Of a stretch of 64,000 nucleotides of DNA, positions 44,933-53,676 are shown piece by piece. The stretch spans positions 62,001 to 126,000 of the forward strand of contig NZ_LZKL01000111.1 of the NCBI RefSeq assembly GCF_001668725.1. Reading direction: 5' to 3'. A program made the position numbers and the translations under genes. How positions within the stretch are numbered: the first letter of the stretch is position 1; the number at the start of each line of letters is the position of its first letter. This DNA comes from Mycobacterium sp. E787. Its GTDB lineage: Bacteria > Actinomycetota > Actinomycetes > Mycobacteriales > Mycobacteriaceae. The notes below the pieces were generated by a model. It worked only from the letters and a program-made list of their open reading frames with translations, searched no databases and was not told the origin of the DNA.

Positions 44933-47134
44933 TCAGCCGGGGATGAGCGCGCGGTCGGCCAGCGCCCCGATCGCCGGCGCCAACATCCGCGAGTATTCGA
45001 GCGTCAGGTGCTCCCAGTCGAAGTAGACCAGCGTGTTGCCGACGATCACCGGGCAGCGGTTGGCGGTGCAGAACAACTCGGTGAGGTCGTCGTATTGTCC
45101 GCCGCCGGCTTTGGTGGCGGCGGTCTCGGCCGCGATGCCCGTTTGGTTCACGGCCGCCGCCCTCGTCGGCGAGCAGGCGGTCGCGTCGTCGAGGTGGCCG
45201 GACAGGCAGACCGGCACCGATGTGTCCGGAGCCGGCACCGGCCCGAGCACCAGCACCTGGGCACCGGTGCCGCGCAGCTGGCGCACGAGGCGCGTCAGGC
45301 CGTCGATCCACGCCGGGTCGTACGCCGAGAAGCCGGAGAGCCAGCCGTTGCCGTTGCCGGCGCCGTAGCCCCGCCACATGCTCACCACGATCAGCCGCGG
45401 GTGCTCGGCGCGTAGCCGGGCGAGGATCTGGCCGCGCCATTGATCGCAGTGTTCGACGTTTTCAACCAGGCGACTGAAGAGGTGACTTGTGATGGGCAGG
45501 TCCAGCGGTGGGCAGGCCCCTTTGCTCAACAGCTCCAGTCGCCAGTGCCGTTGGGTGGCGAGTTGCTCGAACGCGGGATCCCACATCGCGGCGTGCGAAT
45601 CGCCGACCAGGGCCACCGTCGTCGCCGAGGCGGTATCGCCCGTCGCGCAGGTGGGTTGTCCGCCTTGGAAAGGCGTGCGCAGGCAGCCGTTGAACGAGTA
45701 CGCGTGCTGTTCGGCTGTCGCGTCGGCCAGCGGCGGTGCCAGGTTGGATGGCACCGCTTTGACGTCGGCCGACGCCGCGACAGCGGCCTGCACCTGGGCG
45801 AACGCCTGCCGCACCACCGCGTCATAGGCATCGATGTCGGAGCCCGCGGGAGGGGGTGTCGCGTTGATGGTCAGCGCCGCGGCCGGCGCGCCGCGGCCGA
45901 CCGGGATTGGGACGACGACCAGCAGAGCCACGCCGACCGCCACGGCGACCGCGGTGGCGCCACCGCCCAGCGCGAGACTGCGTAGGGGAGACCGGCGGAT
46001 GGGTGCGGCGAATCGCAGCGGGTTCTCGATGCACCGCAGGGTGAGCACCGCCAGCCCGCCGGAGACCAGGGCGGCCGCCAACCTCCCGGCCAGGCCCAGT
46101 GGGTGGCCGAGCAGTGCGGGTGTCAACACCAGCACCGGCCAGTGCCACAGATACCACGAGTAGGAGATGCGGCCGATCGCTCGCATTGGCGATACGGCCA
46201 GCACGCGGCCGCATCCTTGCGTGGGCGTGGCGCAGCCGGCGCCGATCACGAGAACGGCACCCAGCGTGGGCAGCAGCGCCGCGATACCCGGATAGAAGGT
46301 CGCCGGGCTCAACACGGTGCAGGCCAGCAGGATCAGGCCCAACCCCGCCCACCCGGTGATGGCGGCGGCGTGTGACGGCAGCCGGCGCCACTGGCCGGCC
46401 GTGAGGGCTACCAGGCCGCCGGCGGCCAACTGCCAGGCCCTGGTCGGCAGCGAAAAGAACGCCACCGCGGGCATCACGTACGTGATCACCAGCGACAGGG
46501 CGAACGATACGGCCGCGACCAGCGCAAGGACCACCACATACGGGTGTTGCGAGGAGTCGTCGGCGGCGCGGCGCCGACGCCCACGCCGGATGAGCCATGC
46601 CGTGCCGATGATCAATGCGGGCCACACCAGGTAGAACTGCTCCTCGACGCCCAACGACCAGTAGTGCTGGAACGGCGACGGCGGCAGGTGACCCCCGAAG
46701 TAGTGGACGCCTTCGCCGATGAACCAGTAGTTGCTGATGTACAACGCGCTGGCGATGCCCTCCAGTAGGACGCTCGACGCCTGCAGCGGGGGTAGCAGGA
46801 CCGCCGCCGCGATCGCGGTGACAACGCCTACCGCGGCCGACGCGGGTAGCAGCCGGCGGGCGCGTGCCCCGTAGAAGCGGCGCAGTCCGACGGTGCCGGT
46901 GGAGCTGACCTCGCGCCACAGCAGCCCGGTGATCAAAAAGCCCGAGATGACGAAGAACACGTCCACGCCGACGTAGCCACCGCCGATGCCGGGCACCTCG
47001 GCGTGGAAGAGGACCACCGCCAGCACCGCGACCGCGCGCAAGCCCTCGATGTCCGGACGAAACCCCGACCGTTCCGAGCGTTGAGGTTCCCGTCTTTCGG
47101 TAGGGCTAGCGCTCGCGGCCTGGCGCACGGTCAC
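44933..47134 (-). CDS. OafA-like membrane acyltransferase 2 with SGNH domain
   Basis: This 733-residue paralogue has the acyltransferase-3 start (R-P-D-I-E-G-L-R-A-V, V-L-F-H, G-V-D-V-F-F-V-I-S-G-F), about ten membrane segments, and a C-terminal SGNH domain with V-G-D-S-H near 510 and D-W-E-H near 704-707. Start is GTG. An upstream block shared with copies 1 and 4 carries GATAAT as -10. It precedes the Fmt-like and Rmt-like methyltransferases on the same strand, so acylation and methylation may be co-expressed. Confidence 0.88.
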   Translation of the reverse strand: MTVRQAASASPTERREPQRSERSGFRPDIEGLRAVAVLAVVLFHAEVPGIGGGYVGVDVFFVISGFLITGLLWREVSSTGTVGLRRFYGARARRLLPASAAVGVVTAIAAAVLLPPLQASSVLLEGIASALYISNYWFIGEGVHYFGGHLPPSPFQHYWSLGVEEQFYLVWPALIIGTAWLIRRGRRRRAADDSSQHPYVVVLALVAAVSFALSLVITYVMPAVAFFSLPTRAWQLAAGGLVALTAGQWRRLPSHAAAITGWAGLGLILLACTVLSPATFYPGIAALLPTLGAVLVIGAGCATPTQGCGRVLAVSPMRAIGRISYSWYLWHWPVLVLTPALLGHPLGLAGRLAAALVSGGLAVLTLRCIENPLRFAAPIRRSPLRSLALGGGATAVAVAVGVALLVVVPIPVGRGAPAAALTINATPPPAGSDIDAYDAVVRQAFAQVQAAVAASADVKAVPSNLAPPLADATAEQHAYSFNGCLRTPFQGGQPTCATGDTASATTVALVGDSHAAMWDPAFEQLATQRHWRLELLSKGACPPLDLPITSHLFSRLVENVEHCDQWRGQILARLRAEHPRLIVVSMWRGYGAGNGNGWLSGFSAYDPAWIDGLTRLVRQLRGTGAQVLVLGPVPAPDTSVPVCLSGHLDDATACSPTRAAAVNQTGIAAETAATKAGGGQYDDLTELFCTANRCPVIVGNTLVYFDWEHLTLEYSRMLAPAIGALADRALIPG

Positions 47135-47169
47135 CTACCTGGACGAGGACGGGTTGTTCGAGTCGTGGC

Positions 47170-47189
47170 ATTATCACACACCCGTCCAA
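47170..47189 (-). promoter_or_regulatory. Putative promoter block of acyltransferase 2
   Basis: The minus strand reads TTGGACGGGTGTGTGATAAT, with GATAAT as -10, ending 36 bases before the GTG start. It is nearly identical to the block before acyltransferase 4. Confidence 0.5.
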
Positions 47190-47319
47190 TACCTTTCGGC
47201 CATTCCGGCACGAGCGGACGCCGCGCACTGGTTCCCGGCGCTCCCGACCGGCCCGGTGCTGTTGACCACCTGTCCAAAGATCTTCTGGCTTTCACGTCGG
47301 TGCCACGCGGCCGTCGGGT

Positions 47320-47325
47320 TATGCT
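47320..47325 (+). promoter_or_regulatory. Putative -10 element (TATGCT) of glycosyltransferase 5
   Basis: TATGCT in the conserved GGTTATGCT...GGCGGCTGAGCC leader lies 87 bases before the ATG. Confidence 0.45.
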
Positions 47326-47406
47326 CCTGGGCGGCTGAGCCAGGGGTGCGGGGCCGCCGCTTTCATTCCACAGAATGCGAGGGGAAGTGAAAGGTCAGGA
47401 TCCGCG

Positions 47407-48675
47407 ATGAAATTCGTGCTCGCGAACTGGGGAACGCGCGGCGAGGTCGAGCCCTATGTCACTGTCGGCCGCGAACTGGTGCGCCGCGGGCATGACGTGC
47501 GCATGGCTGTCGCGCCGGAAATGGTCGACTTCGTCGAGTCGGCGGGGCCGGCTGCGCTTGCCTATGGACCGGAGTTGAAAGCCATCCTGGACCCGCACCG
47601 CGATTTCTGGACCTACTTCTTCGGCAACCCCTGGAAGATCCGCGAGTTGGGCAGGATGTGGAGCGAGGTTTCCGGGCCGCTGACCGAGTGCCGCGGCGAG
47701 GTCAGCAGGACGCTGACGTCACTGGCCGACGGCGCCGAACTGATCCTCACCGGCATGAACTATGAGGACACCGCCGCCAACGTCGCGGAGTATTACGGCA
47801 TCCCGTTGGCCACGCTGCATATCTTCCCGTGGCGGGCCAACGGCCAACTCCTGCCATACCTGCCGGCGCCGCTGGGCCGCGCCGCGATGACGGCGTTCGA
47901 GTGGCTGTCGTGGCGCGGACCGAAGAAGGTCGAGGACGCGCAGCGCCGTGAACTCGGGCTGCCGGAGGCCACAACCCCCTGGACGCGGCGGATCGCCGAA
48001 CGCGGATCCCTGGAGATACAGGCCTACGATGAGGTCTGCTATCCGGGGTTGGCGGCCGAATGGGCGAAATGGGACGGCCAGCGCCCCTTCGTCGGAGCGC
48101 TGACCATGGAGCTGCCGACGGACACCGATGACGAGGTCGCCTCCTGGATTGCGGCGGGAACACCGCCGATCTGTTTCGGGTTCGGCAGCGTCGGGGTGGA
48201 ATCCGCGGTCGATACGCTGGCGATGATCAGCTCGGTCTGCGAAGAGTTGGGCGAGCGGGCGTTGATCTGCGCCGCCGGCACCGACTTCAGCAACATCTCG
48301 CGGGCCGAGCACGTGAAGGTGGTGGGAGTCATGAATTACGCTGCCGCCCTGCCTGCCTGCCGCGCCTTCGTTCACCACGGCGGCGCGGGCACCACGAACG
48401 CGGGCCTGCGCGCCGGACTCCCCACGTTGATCCTCTGGACGCTGCCCGATCAGGGGGCTTGGGGAGCCCGGGTCAAGCGGCTGAAGGTTGGCACCGGGCG
48501 GCTATTTTCGGCGACCACCCGCGAGTCGCTGGTCGCGGACCTTCGCACCACCCTTGCCCCGCAATGCCTCACCCGGGCCCGCGAACTCGCCTCCAAGATG
48601 ACCAAATCGGCCGACAGCGTAAGGGTCGCCGCTGATCTGGTCGAAGATTTCGCCCGCACCAAACGTGTCGGCTGA
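47407..48675 (+). CDS. GT1-family glycosyltransferase 5 (Rtf/Gtf type)
   Basis: This 422-residue paralogue begins MKFVLANWGTRGEVEPY. Donor domain motifs are F-G-F-G-S-V-G, H-H-G-G-A-G-T-T-N-A-G-L-R-A-G-L-P and L-P-D-Q-G-A-W-G-A, with the D-Q pair present. A GAAAGG ribosome binding site and a 5' leader shared with copies 1, 2 and 6 precede it. It is convergent with acyltransferase 3 (25 bases between stops). Confidence 0.9.
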   Translation: MKFVLANWGTRGEVEPYVTVGRELVRRGHDVRMAVAPEMVDFVESAGPAALAYGPELKAILDPHRDFWTYFFGNPWKIRELGRMWSEVSGPLTECRGEVSRTLTSLADGAELILTGMNYEDTAANVAEYYGIPLATLHIFPWRANGQLLPYLPAPLGRAAMTAFEWLSWRGPKKVEDAQRRELGLPEATTPWTRRIAERGSLEIQAYDEVCYPGLAAEWAKWDGQRPFVGALTMELPTDTDDEVASWIAAGTPPICFGFGSVGVESAVDTLAMISSVCEELGERALICAAGTDFSNISRAEHVKVVGVMNYAAALPACRAFVHHGGAGTTNAGLRAGLPTLILWTLPDQGAWGARVKRLKVGTGRLFSATTRESLVADLRTTLAPQCLTRARELASKMTKSADSVRVAADLVEDFARTKRVG

Positions 48676-48700
48676 GATCGGCGAGGGCGTCGAGCTCTTG

Positions 48701-50890
48701 TCACATCCCACTGGCCAGCGCGCGGTCGGCTAACGCCCCGATTACCGGTGACAACTGGCGGGAGTATTCGGGGGTCACATGATCGAAGTCGAGGTAGACC
48801 AGCGTGTTGCCCACGATGACCGGGCAACGGCCCACGGTGCAGAACAGTTCGGTGAGGTCGGCGTACTGCCCGCCTCCGGCCTTGGTGGCGGCGGCCTCGG
48901 CGGCGATGCCGGATTCGTTCACCGCAGCCGATCGTGGCGGCGAGCAGGCGTTCGCGTCATCGAGGTGGCCGGACAGGCAGACCGGCACCATTGATCGCGG
49001 ATCCGGGACCGGCCCCAGTACGAGCACCTGCGCGCCGGTGCTACGCAGCTGCTGCACGAGGCGGGTCAGGCTCGCGATCCACGTCGTGTTGTAGGGCGTG
49101 AAACCGGGCTGCCAATTGCCGGCACCGTAACCCCGCCACATGCTCAGCACGACCAGCCGGGGGTGCTCGGCCGCCAACCGGGCGAGGATCTGCGCGCGCC
49201 ACTGCTCGCAGTGGCGAAAATGTTCAACCACCCGATCGAGGTGATTGGTAACGGGCACGTCTATCGGCGGGCAACCCGCCTTGGCCATGAACTCGAGCCG
49301 CCAGGGCCGTTGCGTGGCGATCTCCTGGAAGCCCGCGTTCCACATTGCGGCGTGCGAGTCGCCGAGCAGGGCCACCGTCGTCGTCGAGGCGGTGTCGCCC
49401 GTGGCGCATTCGGGCTGCCCGCTTTCTTTGTCTGTCCGAAAGCAGCCGTTGAACCGCATGGCCTTCTGACCGGCCGCTGCGTCGGCGAGCGGTGGGTTGA
49501 GGTTGGAGGGTACGGCTTTGAGGTCGGTCGACGCGGCGACCGCGGCGTGCACTTGGGCGAACGCTTGACGCACTGCGGCGTCGTAGGCGTCGATGCTCGA
49601 GCCCGCGCGGGGAGGTGCGGCGGTGATGGTCAGCGCCGCGGCCGCAGAGCCGTGCCCGACCGGGTTCGGTACCAGTTCCAGCAGTGCCGCGCCCACAGCC
49701 ACCGCGGTCGCGGTTGCGGCGGCGCCGAGTCCGAGGCTGGCCAGGGCCGATCGGCGGATCGGGGCGGCGAATCGCAGCGGGTTTTCGAGGTAACGCAGGG
49801 TGAGCACCGCCAACCCGGCCGAGACCAGGGCCGCTGTGAGCCGGCCGGCCAGCCCGAGTGGGTGGCCCAGCAATGCGGGTGTCAGGACCAGCACTGGCCA
49901 GTGCCAGAGGTACCAGGAGTAGGACACCCGGCCGATGGCCTGCATCTGCGGTATCGCCAGGACGCGACCGCATCCTTGCGTAGCTGCGGCGCAGCCCGCG
50001 CCGATCACCAGCACGGCGCCGATGGTCGGCAGCAGCGCGGCGATACCTGGATACAGGGTGGCCGGGCCCAGCCAGGTGCAGGCCAGCAGGATGAGGGCCA
50101 GCCCTGCCCATCCGGTGATTGCGGCAGTTCGCGGCGGCAGTCGGCGCCACCGGCCGGCCGTCAGGGCCACCAGACCGCCGGCGGCCAATTGCCAGGCACG
50201 GGTCGGTAAGGAAAAGAACGCCGCGGCGGGCACCAAGTACGACATCAGCAGCGACAGCGCGAACGAAGAGACCGCGACCAGCGCGAGGATTGCAAGATAC
50301 GGGCCCCCCGAAGCAGGGCCATCGGCACTCTTGCGCCGACGCCGGATGAGCCATGCCATCCCGATGATCATCGCCGGCCACACCAGGTAGAACTGCTCCT
50401 CGACGCCCAACGACCAATAGTGCTGGAACGGCGAGGCGGCCAGGTGCCCGCCGAAGTAGTCGACGTTCTGCCCGATGAACCACAGATTGCTGACATACAG
50501 CGCGCTGGCAATGCCGTCACCAATGACGACCTTTGCCTGTAAGGGAGGTAACAGGGCCGTCGAGGCGATCAGGGTGGCGACGCCTACCGCGGCCGATGCA
50601 GGTAGCAGTCGGCGGGCCCGCGCGCCATAGAAGCGGCGTAGCCCAACCGTGCCATTGGCGTCCACCTCCCGCCAGAGCATCCCGGTGATCAGGAAGCCCG
50701 AGATGACGAAGAAGACGTCCACACCCACGAACCCGCCACCCAACCCCGGGACCTCGGCGTGAAACAGGACAACGGCGACCACCGCGACGGCGCGCAATCC
50801 CTCGATGTCCGGCCGGAACCTCGATGGTGTCGGGTGTTGACCGCGCAGCCCTTCGGCGGGGCTGACGCTGTCCGCTTGGGGCAAGATCAC
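48701..50890 (-). CDS. OafA-like membrane acyltransferase 3 with SGNH domain
   Basis: This 729-residue paralogue has intact R-P-D-I-E-G-L-R-A-V, V-L-F-H and G-V-D-V-F-F-V-I-S-G-F motifs, a ten-segment membrane domain and SGNH motifs L-G-D-S-H near 510 and D-F-D-H near 705. GTG start. It lies 20 bases behind the 4-epimerase gene on the same strand, so it is probably co-transcribed with it and lacks the separate promoter block of copies 1, 2 and 4. The membrane part shares long near-identical DNA with copy 4. Confidence 0.88.
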   Translation of the reverse strand: MILPQADSVSPAEGLRGQHPTPSRFRPDIEGLRAVAVVAVVLFHAEVPGLGGGFVGVDVFFVISGFLITGMLWREVDANGTVGLRRFYGARARRLLPASAAVGVATLIASTALLPPLQAKVVIGDGIASALYVSNLWFIGQNVDYFGGHLAASPFQHYWSLGVEEQFYLVWPAMIIGMAWLIRRRRKSADGPASGGPYLAILALVAVSSFALSLLMSYLVPAAAFFSLPTRAWQLAAGGLVALTAGRWRRLPPRTAAITGWAGLALILLACTWLGPATLYPGIAALLPTIGAVLVIGAGCAAATQGCGRVLAIPQMQAIGRVSYSWYLWHWPVLVLTPALLGHPLGLAGRLTAALVSAGLAVLTLRYLENPLRFAAPIRRSALASLGLGAAATATAVAVGAALLELVPNPVGHGSAAAALTITAAPPRAGSSIDAYDAAVRQAFAQVHAAVAASTDLKAVPSNLNPPLADAAAGQKAMRFNGCFRTDKESGQPECATGDTASTTTVALLGDSHAAMWNAGFQEIATQRPWRLEFMAKAGCPPIDVPVTNHLDRVVEHFRHCEQWRAQILARLAAEHPRLVVLSMWRGYGAGNWQPGFTPYNTTWIASLTRLVQQLRSTGAQVLVLGPVPDPRSMVPVCLSGHLDDANACSPPRSAAVNESGIAAEAAATKAGGGQYADLTELFCTVGRCPVIVGNTLVYLDFDHVTPEYSRQLSPVIGALADRALASGM

Positions 50891-50910
50891 CTACTCGGTA
50901 AGAGGATCGG

Positions 50911-52023
50911 TTACTTCAGCAAAGCCGTCATGTGCGAGTGATCGCTTGGCTCGGCAGATGATTCGGGCTGATCGCCGATCCAATCGAGCAGAGCCCGCAG
51001 ACCGTCCTCGAGGGCCCACCGCGGACGCCAGCTGAGCTCGCTTTTGGCCGGCTCGATGTCGCAGCTCGCCGCGCGTACGTCGCCGTCGCGGAATTTGCCC
51101 ACGACGGCCGGTTCGGGCGCATCGCAGATTGCGGCGATCTTGCGAGCCAGCTCATGGATGGTTGTCGGGACATCCGATCCGATGTCGACACAGCGTGATC
51201 GATTCGCAGGATTCTCGATTGCAGCGAACAAAGCTTCGACGACATCTTCTATATAGACGAAGTCGCGCACGATCCGCCCGTCTTCGTAGACCTCCAACGG
51301 CTGCTTCTCGCGCGCCAACCGTGCGAAAAGAGCGACTATTCCCGTGTAGGAATTGGTCAGCGACTGGCCCGGCCCGTATACGTTTTGCAGCCGCAGCACG
51401 CTGAGACGGGTGTCGTGCGCGGCGGCCCAGGCGGTCAGGATGTGCTCTTGGGCGAGTTTGGTCGCGGCGTAAATGTTGGTCGGCCGCGGCTCCGTTCGAC
51501 CGGCACAGCTCGCAAGCGGGACGGGCGCATCGTTCGTGGGCCCGTGCGGATCCCAGATACCGGCGACGAGTTGAGCGTGGTCGCGAGGCCGCGGATAAAA
51601 GATGTGGGAGCCGCACTGCCAGGCACCCTCGCCGTAGACCGCCCTGGACGACGCCAGGACGAGCTGGTCGGGGACCTGCGCTGAGCGGCTCAGGGCGTCA
51701 AGGAGTTGTGTCGTTCCGACCACATTGACCGAACCGTGGCGCGAGGCCTCGGAAAGCGATTGCGCCGTTCCGGTCTCCGCCGCCAGATGCACGACCTGGG
51801 AAGGCCGGCACAGCCGAAGCACCGCATCGCAGTCGGGCGCATGGGTGACATCGCCGGTGAACAACCGCACGGATGGCGGCAGGTCGATCGCTGGACGTTC
51901 GCCATGCACCTGCGGATGCAAAACATCCATGACCGCGACGTCATAGCCGGCCGTGACGAGACGCCGCGCGAGCGCGGACCCGATGAATCCTGCCCCGCCA
52001 GTGATGAGCACTGATGTGGACAA
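50911..52023 (-). CDS. dTDP-L-rhamnose 4-epimerase-like SDR
   Basis: From the TTG at 52023 (GGAGGCG ribosome binding site) the product is 370 residues; the frame is open 36 codons upstream. It has G-G-A-G-F-I-G at 9-15, D-V-L-H-P-Q-V-H-G, S-S-R-A-V-Y-G-E-G and Y-A-A-T-K near 185. The P-Q-V-H-G, Y-G-E-G and late P-V-P motifs fit the dTDP-L-rhamnose 4-epimerase group that makes dTDP-6-deoxy-L-talose. 6-Deoxytalose is the invariant first sugar of mycobacterial GPLs, so this supports a GPL-like product. Operon with acyltransferase 3. Confidence 0.75.
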   Translation of the reverse strand: MSTSVLITGGAGFIGSALARRLVTAGYDVAVMDVLHPQVHGERPAIDLPPSVRLFTGDVTHAPDCDAVLRLCRPSQVVHLAAETGTAQSLSEASRHGSVNVVGTTQLLDALSRSAQVPDQLVLASSRAVYGEGAWQCGSHIFYPRPRDHAQLVAGIWDPHGPTNDAPVPLASCAGRTEPRPTNIYAATKLAQEHILTAWAAAHDTRLSVLRLQNVYGPGQSLTNSYTGIVALFARLAREKQPLEVYEDGRIVRDFVYIEDVVEALFAAIENPANRSRCVDIGSDVPTTIHELARKIAAICDAPEPAVVGKFRDGDVRAASCDIEPAKSELSWRPRWALEDGLRALLDWIGDQPESSAEPSDHSHMTALLK

Positions 52024-52140
52024 CAGCCGACGCCTCCGGTTCCTCTGTGGAGGAAAATAGCTGACCGGCACGCGTACACCCAGGGTGCGGTCCGGGTGAT
52101 CATACCGAGGCCCCCGCGGCACGAACATCAATTGAGGTCG

Positions 52141-53490
52141 TCAATCGATCTGGCCGGTCAGTTCGAACTCGGCGAGCGTGCGCTGGGCGAGTTCGCGCAA
52201 AGCGGGCTTGGTGGTCACGACGCCCGGTTGATAGGTGACGACGTGGATGCACACCTTGCCGAGGCCCGGCGAGCTGAAGGACAACACCTGCAGGTGCCCG
52301 CCGGTTCTCTCCAGCCATTGTCGCGTGACGTGTTGCCTCGTCCCTCGTGCCCAGGCGTAGTCGCAATGGGTGCCGTCGAGAAGGCCCACCGAGAAGCCGA
52401 CGTCGCCGAGATGCGAACAAACGACCGGCAGATCCGGGTCGTTGAGCGCGGCATCGACGCCCCGCCTCCACGTCCGCTTCGGAGTGAACGGGGTCAGCGC
52501 GGCCAGCTGCGACGACAGACCTGGGGCTTCCCGCAGATCCTGCAGCGCCTGTTTGATGGCTGCGCGGGCCTCACGCAGATCCGTCGTCACCCGGGTCGGG
52601 TCGATTGTGACGCGGGCGAACGACACTGCGACCGCACGCGTATCACCCTCGGTGCGGTCGCTCTTGACGACCTGCAGGGTGACGGCGCCGTCATCACCGC
52701 GCCGGCGCCCGAGGTGCTCCGCGAGTTTCGCGGTCAACCCGGCGGCCAGCGTGTTGCTCGATCCGCCCAGAGCCTGCGCACGGGCATTCCAGTGATCCAC
52801 GTCGACGAGAATCGAGGCACCGGGCAAGATGACCGGGTCACCGCCGCCGTCTCCACGCGGGGTGACGGGCCGCCGTGCCAGTGCGGGGCGGGCAGTGTCG
52901 CGCCGCTGACGCCGGGAGAGTCGTGCAAACGCGATCATCGCGCGGGCAGCGTCGGGGAGGTCCCGGGCCGTTTGGCGGGCATCCTCCGCCGCCGCGCGCA
53001 ATCGCCCCCGTGAGCGCGGCGGCGGGTAGCCGAGCTCGCGCGTCTGACCCAGCATCGCCTCGATCGCCGCGATGAGCAGACCGATGCCGTCGAGCACGTA
53101 GTGGGACGCCACCAGGGTGACCGCTGTCGAGCCGTCGGTCAGAGGAAGGACACCGAGGTGCCAGCCGGGCCCCGCTTCGGGATCAACGGGCCGTTGTGAG
53201 CGTTCATCGGTCCAGTCGCTGAGCTCCGCGCGGGGACGGGCACGCTCGGCGATATCGATGTCCGCCGGCCCACGATCCAAGACCCACCGATGCCGGCCGA
53301 ACGGCAGCGGCGAACGCTCGATGAGCCGTGCGAGCAACCCGTGACCGAGATTGTGGTGAAAGCGTCTTAGCCCATCGAAGTCGATAGGGCGCTCATAAAG
53401 CCACAGGATCTGCATGACTTCCTGCTGGCCGACGGCGCAATGCCCCGCATAGAAGGCTTGGTCCAGCAACGCGAGCCGGTTGTCTGCCAC
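52141..53490 (-). CDS. Condensation-type acyltransferase 2 (WS/DGAT-PapA-like)
   Basis: This 449-residue paralogue of the protein at 8773-10185 begins (GTG) M-A-D-N-R-L-A-L-L-D-Q-A-F-Y. Active-site motif H130-Y-V-L-D134-G is intact, with D-G-L-R-R-F-H-H-N-L-G near 38-49. It is followed, 117 bases on, by the 4-epimerase on the same strand. Acyl transfer to a sugar or chain hydroxyl is expected; the acceptor is unknown. The 24-codon frame ending just before its start may be a leader peptide. Confidence 0.8.
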   Translation of the reverse strand: MADNRLALLDQAFYAGHCAVGQQEVMQILWLYERPIDFDGLRRFHHNLGHGLLARLIERSPLPFGRHRWVLDRGPADIDIAERARPRAELSDWTDERSQRPVDPEAGPGWHLGVLPLTDGSTAVTLVASHYVLDGIGLLIAAIEAMLGQTRELGYPPPRSRGRLRAAAEDARQTARDLPDAARAMIAFARLSRRQRRDTARPALARRPVTPRGDGGGDPVILPGASILVDVDHWNARAQALGGSSNTLAAGLTAKLAEHLGRRRGDDGAVTLQVVKSDRTEGDTRAVAVSFARVTIDPTRVTTDLREARAAIKQALQDLREAPGLSSQLAALTPFTPKRTWRRGVDAALNDPDLPVVCSHLGDVGFSVGLLDGTHCDYAWARGTRQHVTRQWLERTGGHLQVLSFSSPGLGKVCIHVVTYQPGVVTTKPALRELAQRTLAEFELTGQID

Positions 53491-53676
53491 GGATCAGCCT
53501 CCGATGACACGGGACTCGCCCGTGACGCCGCGCGATACGGGGTGGGCCTTGAGGGCGTCGGCCCGGGTCATCACTGCGGATCAGCTCCGGTGCTTCGGCG
53601 AAGTAGCTAAGAACGCACAGAAAGACTAACCCCGGCAAGAGGGAGCCGGCAGGTCCTCCTGACCTCCCCGTGGGGG

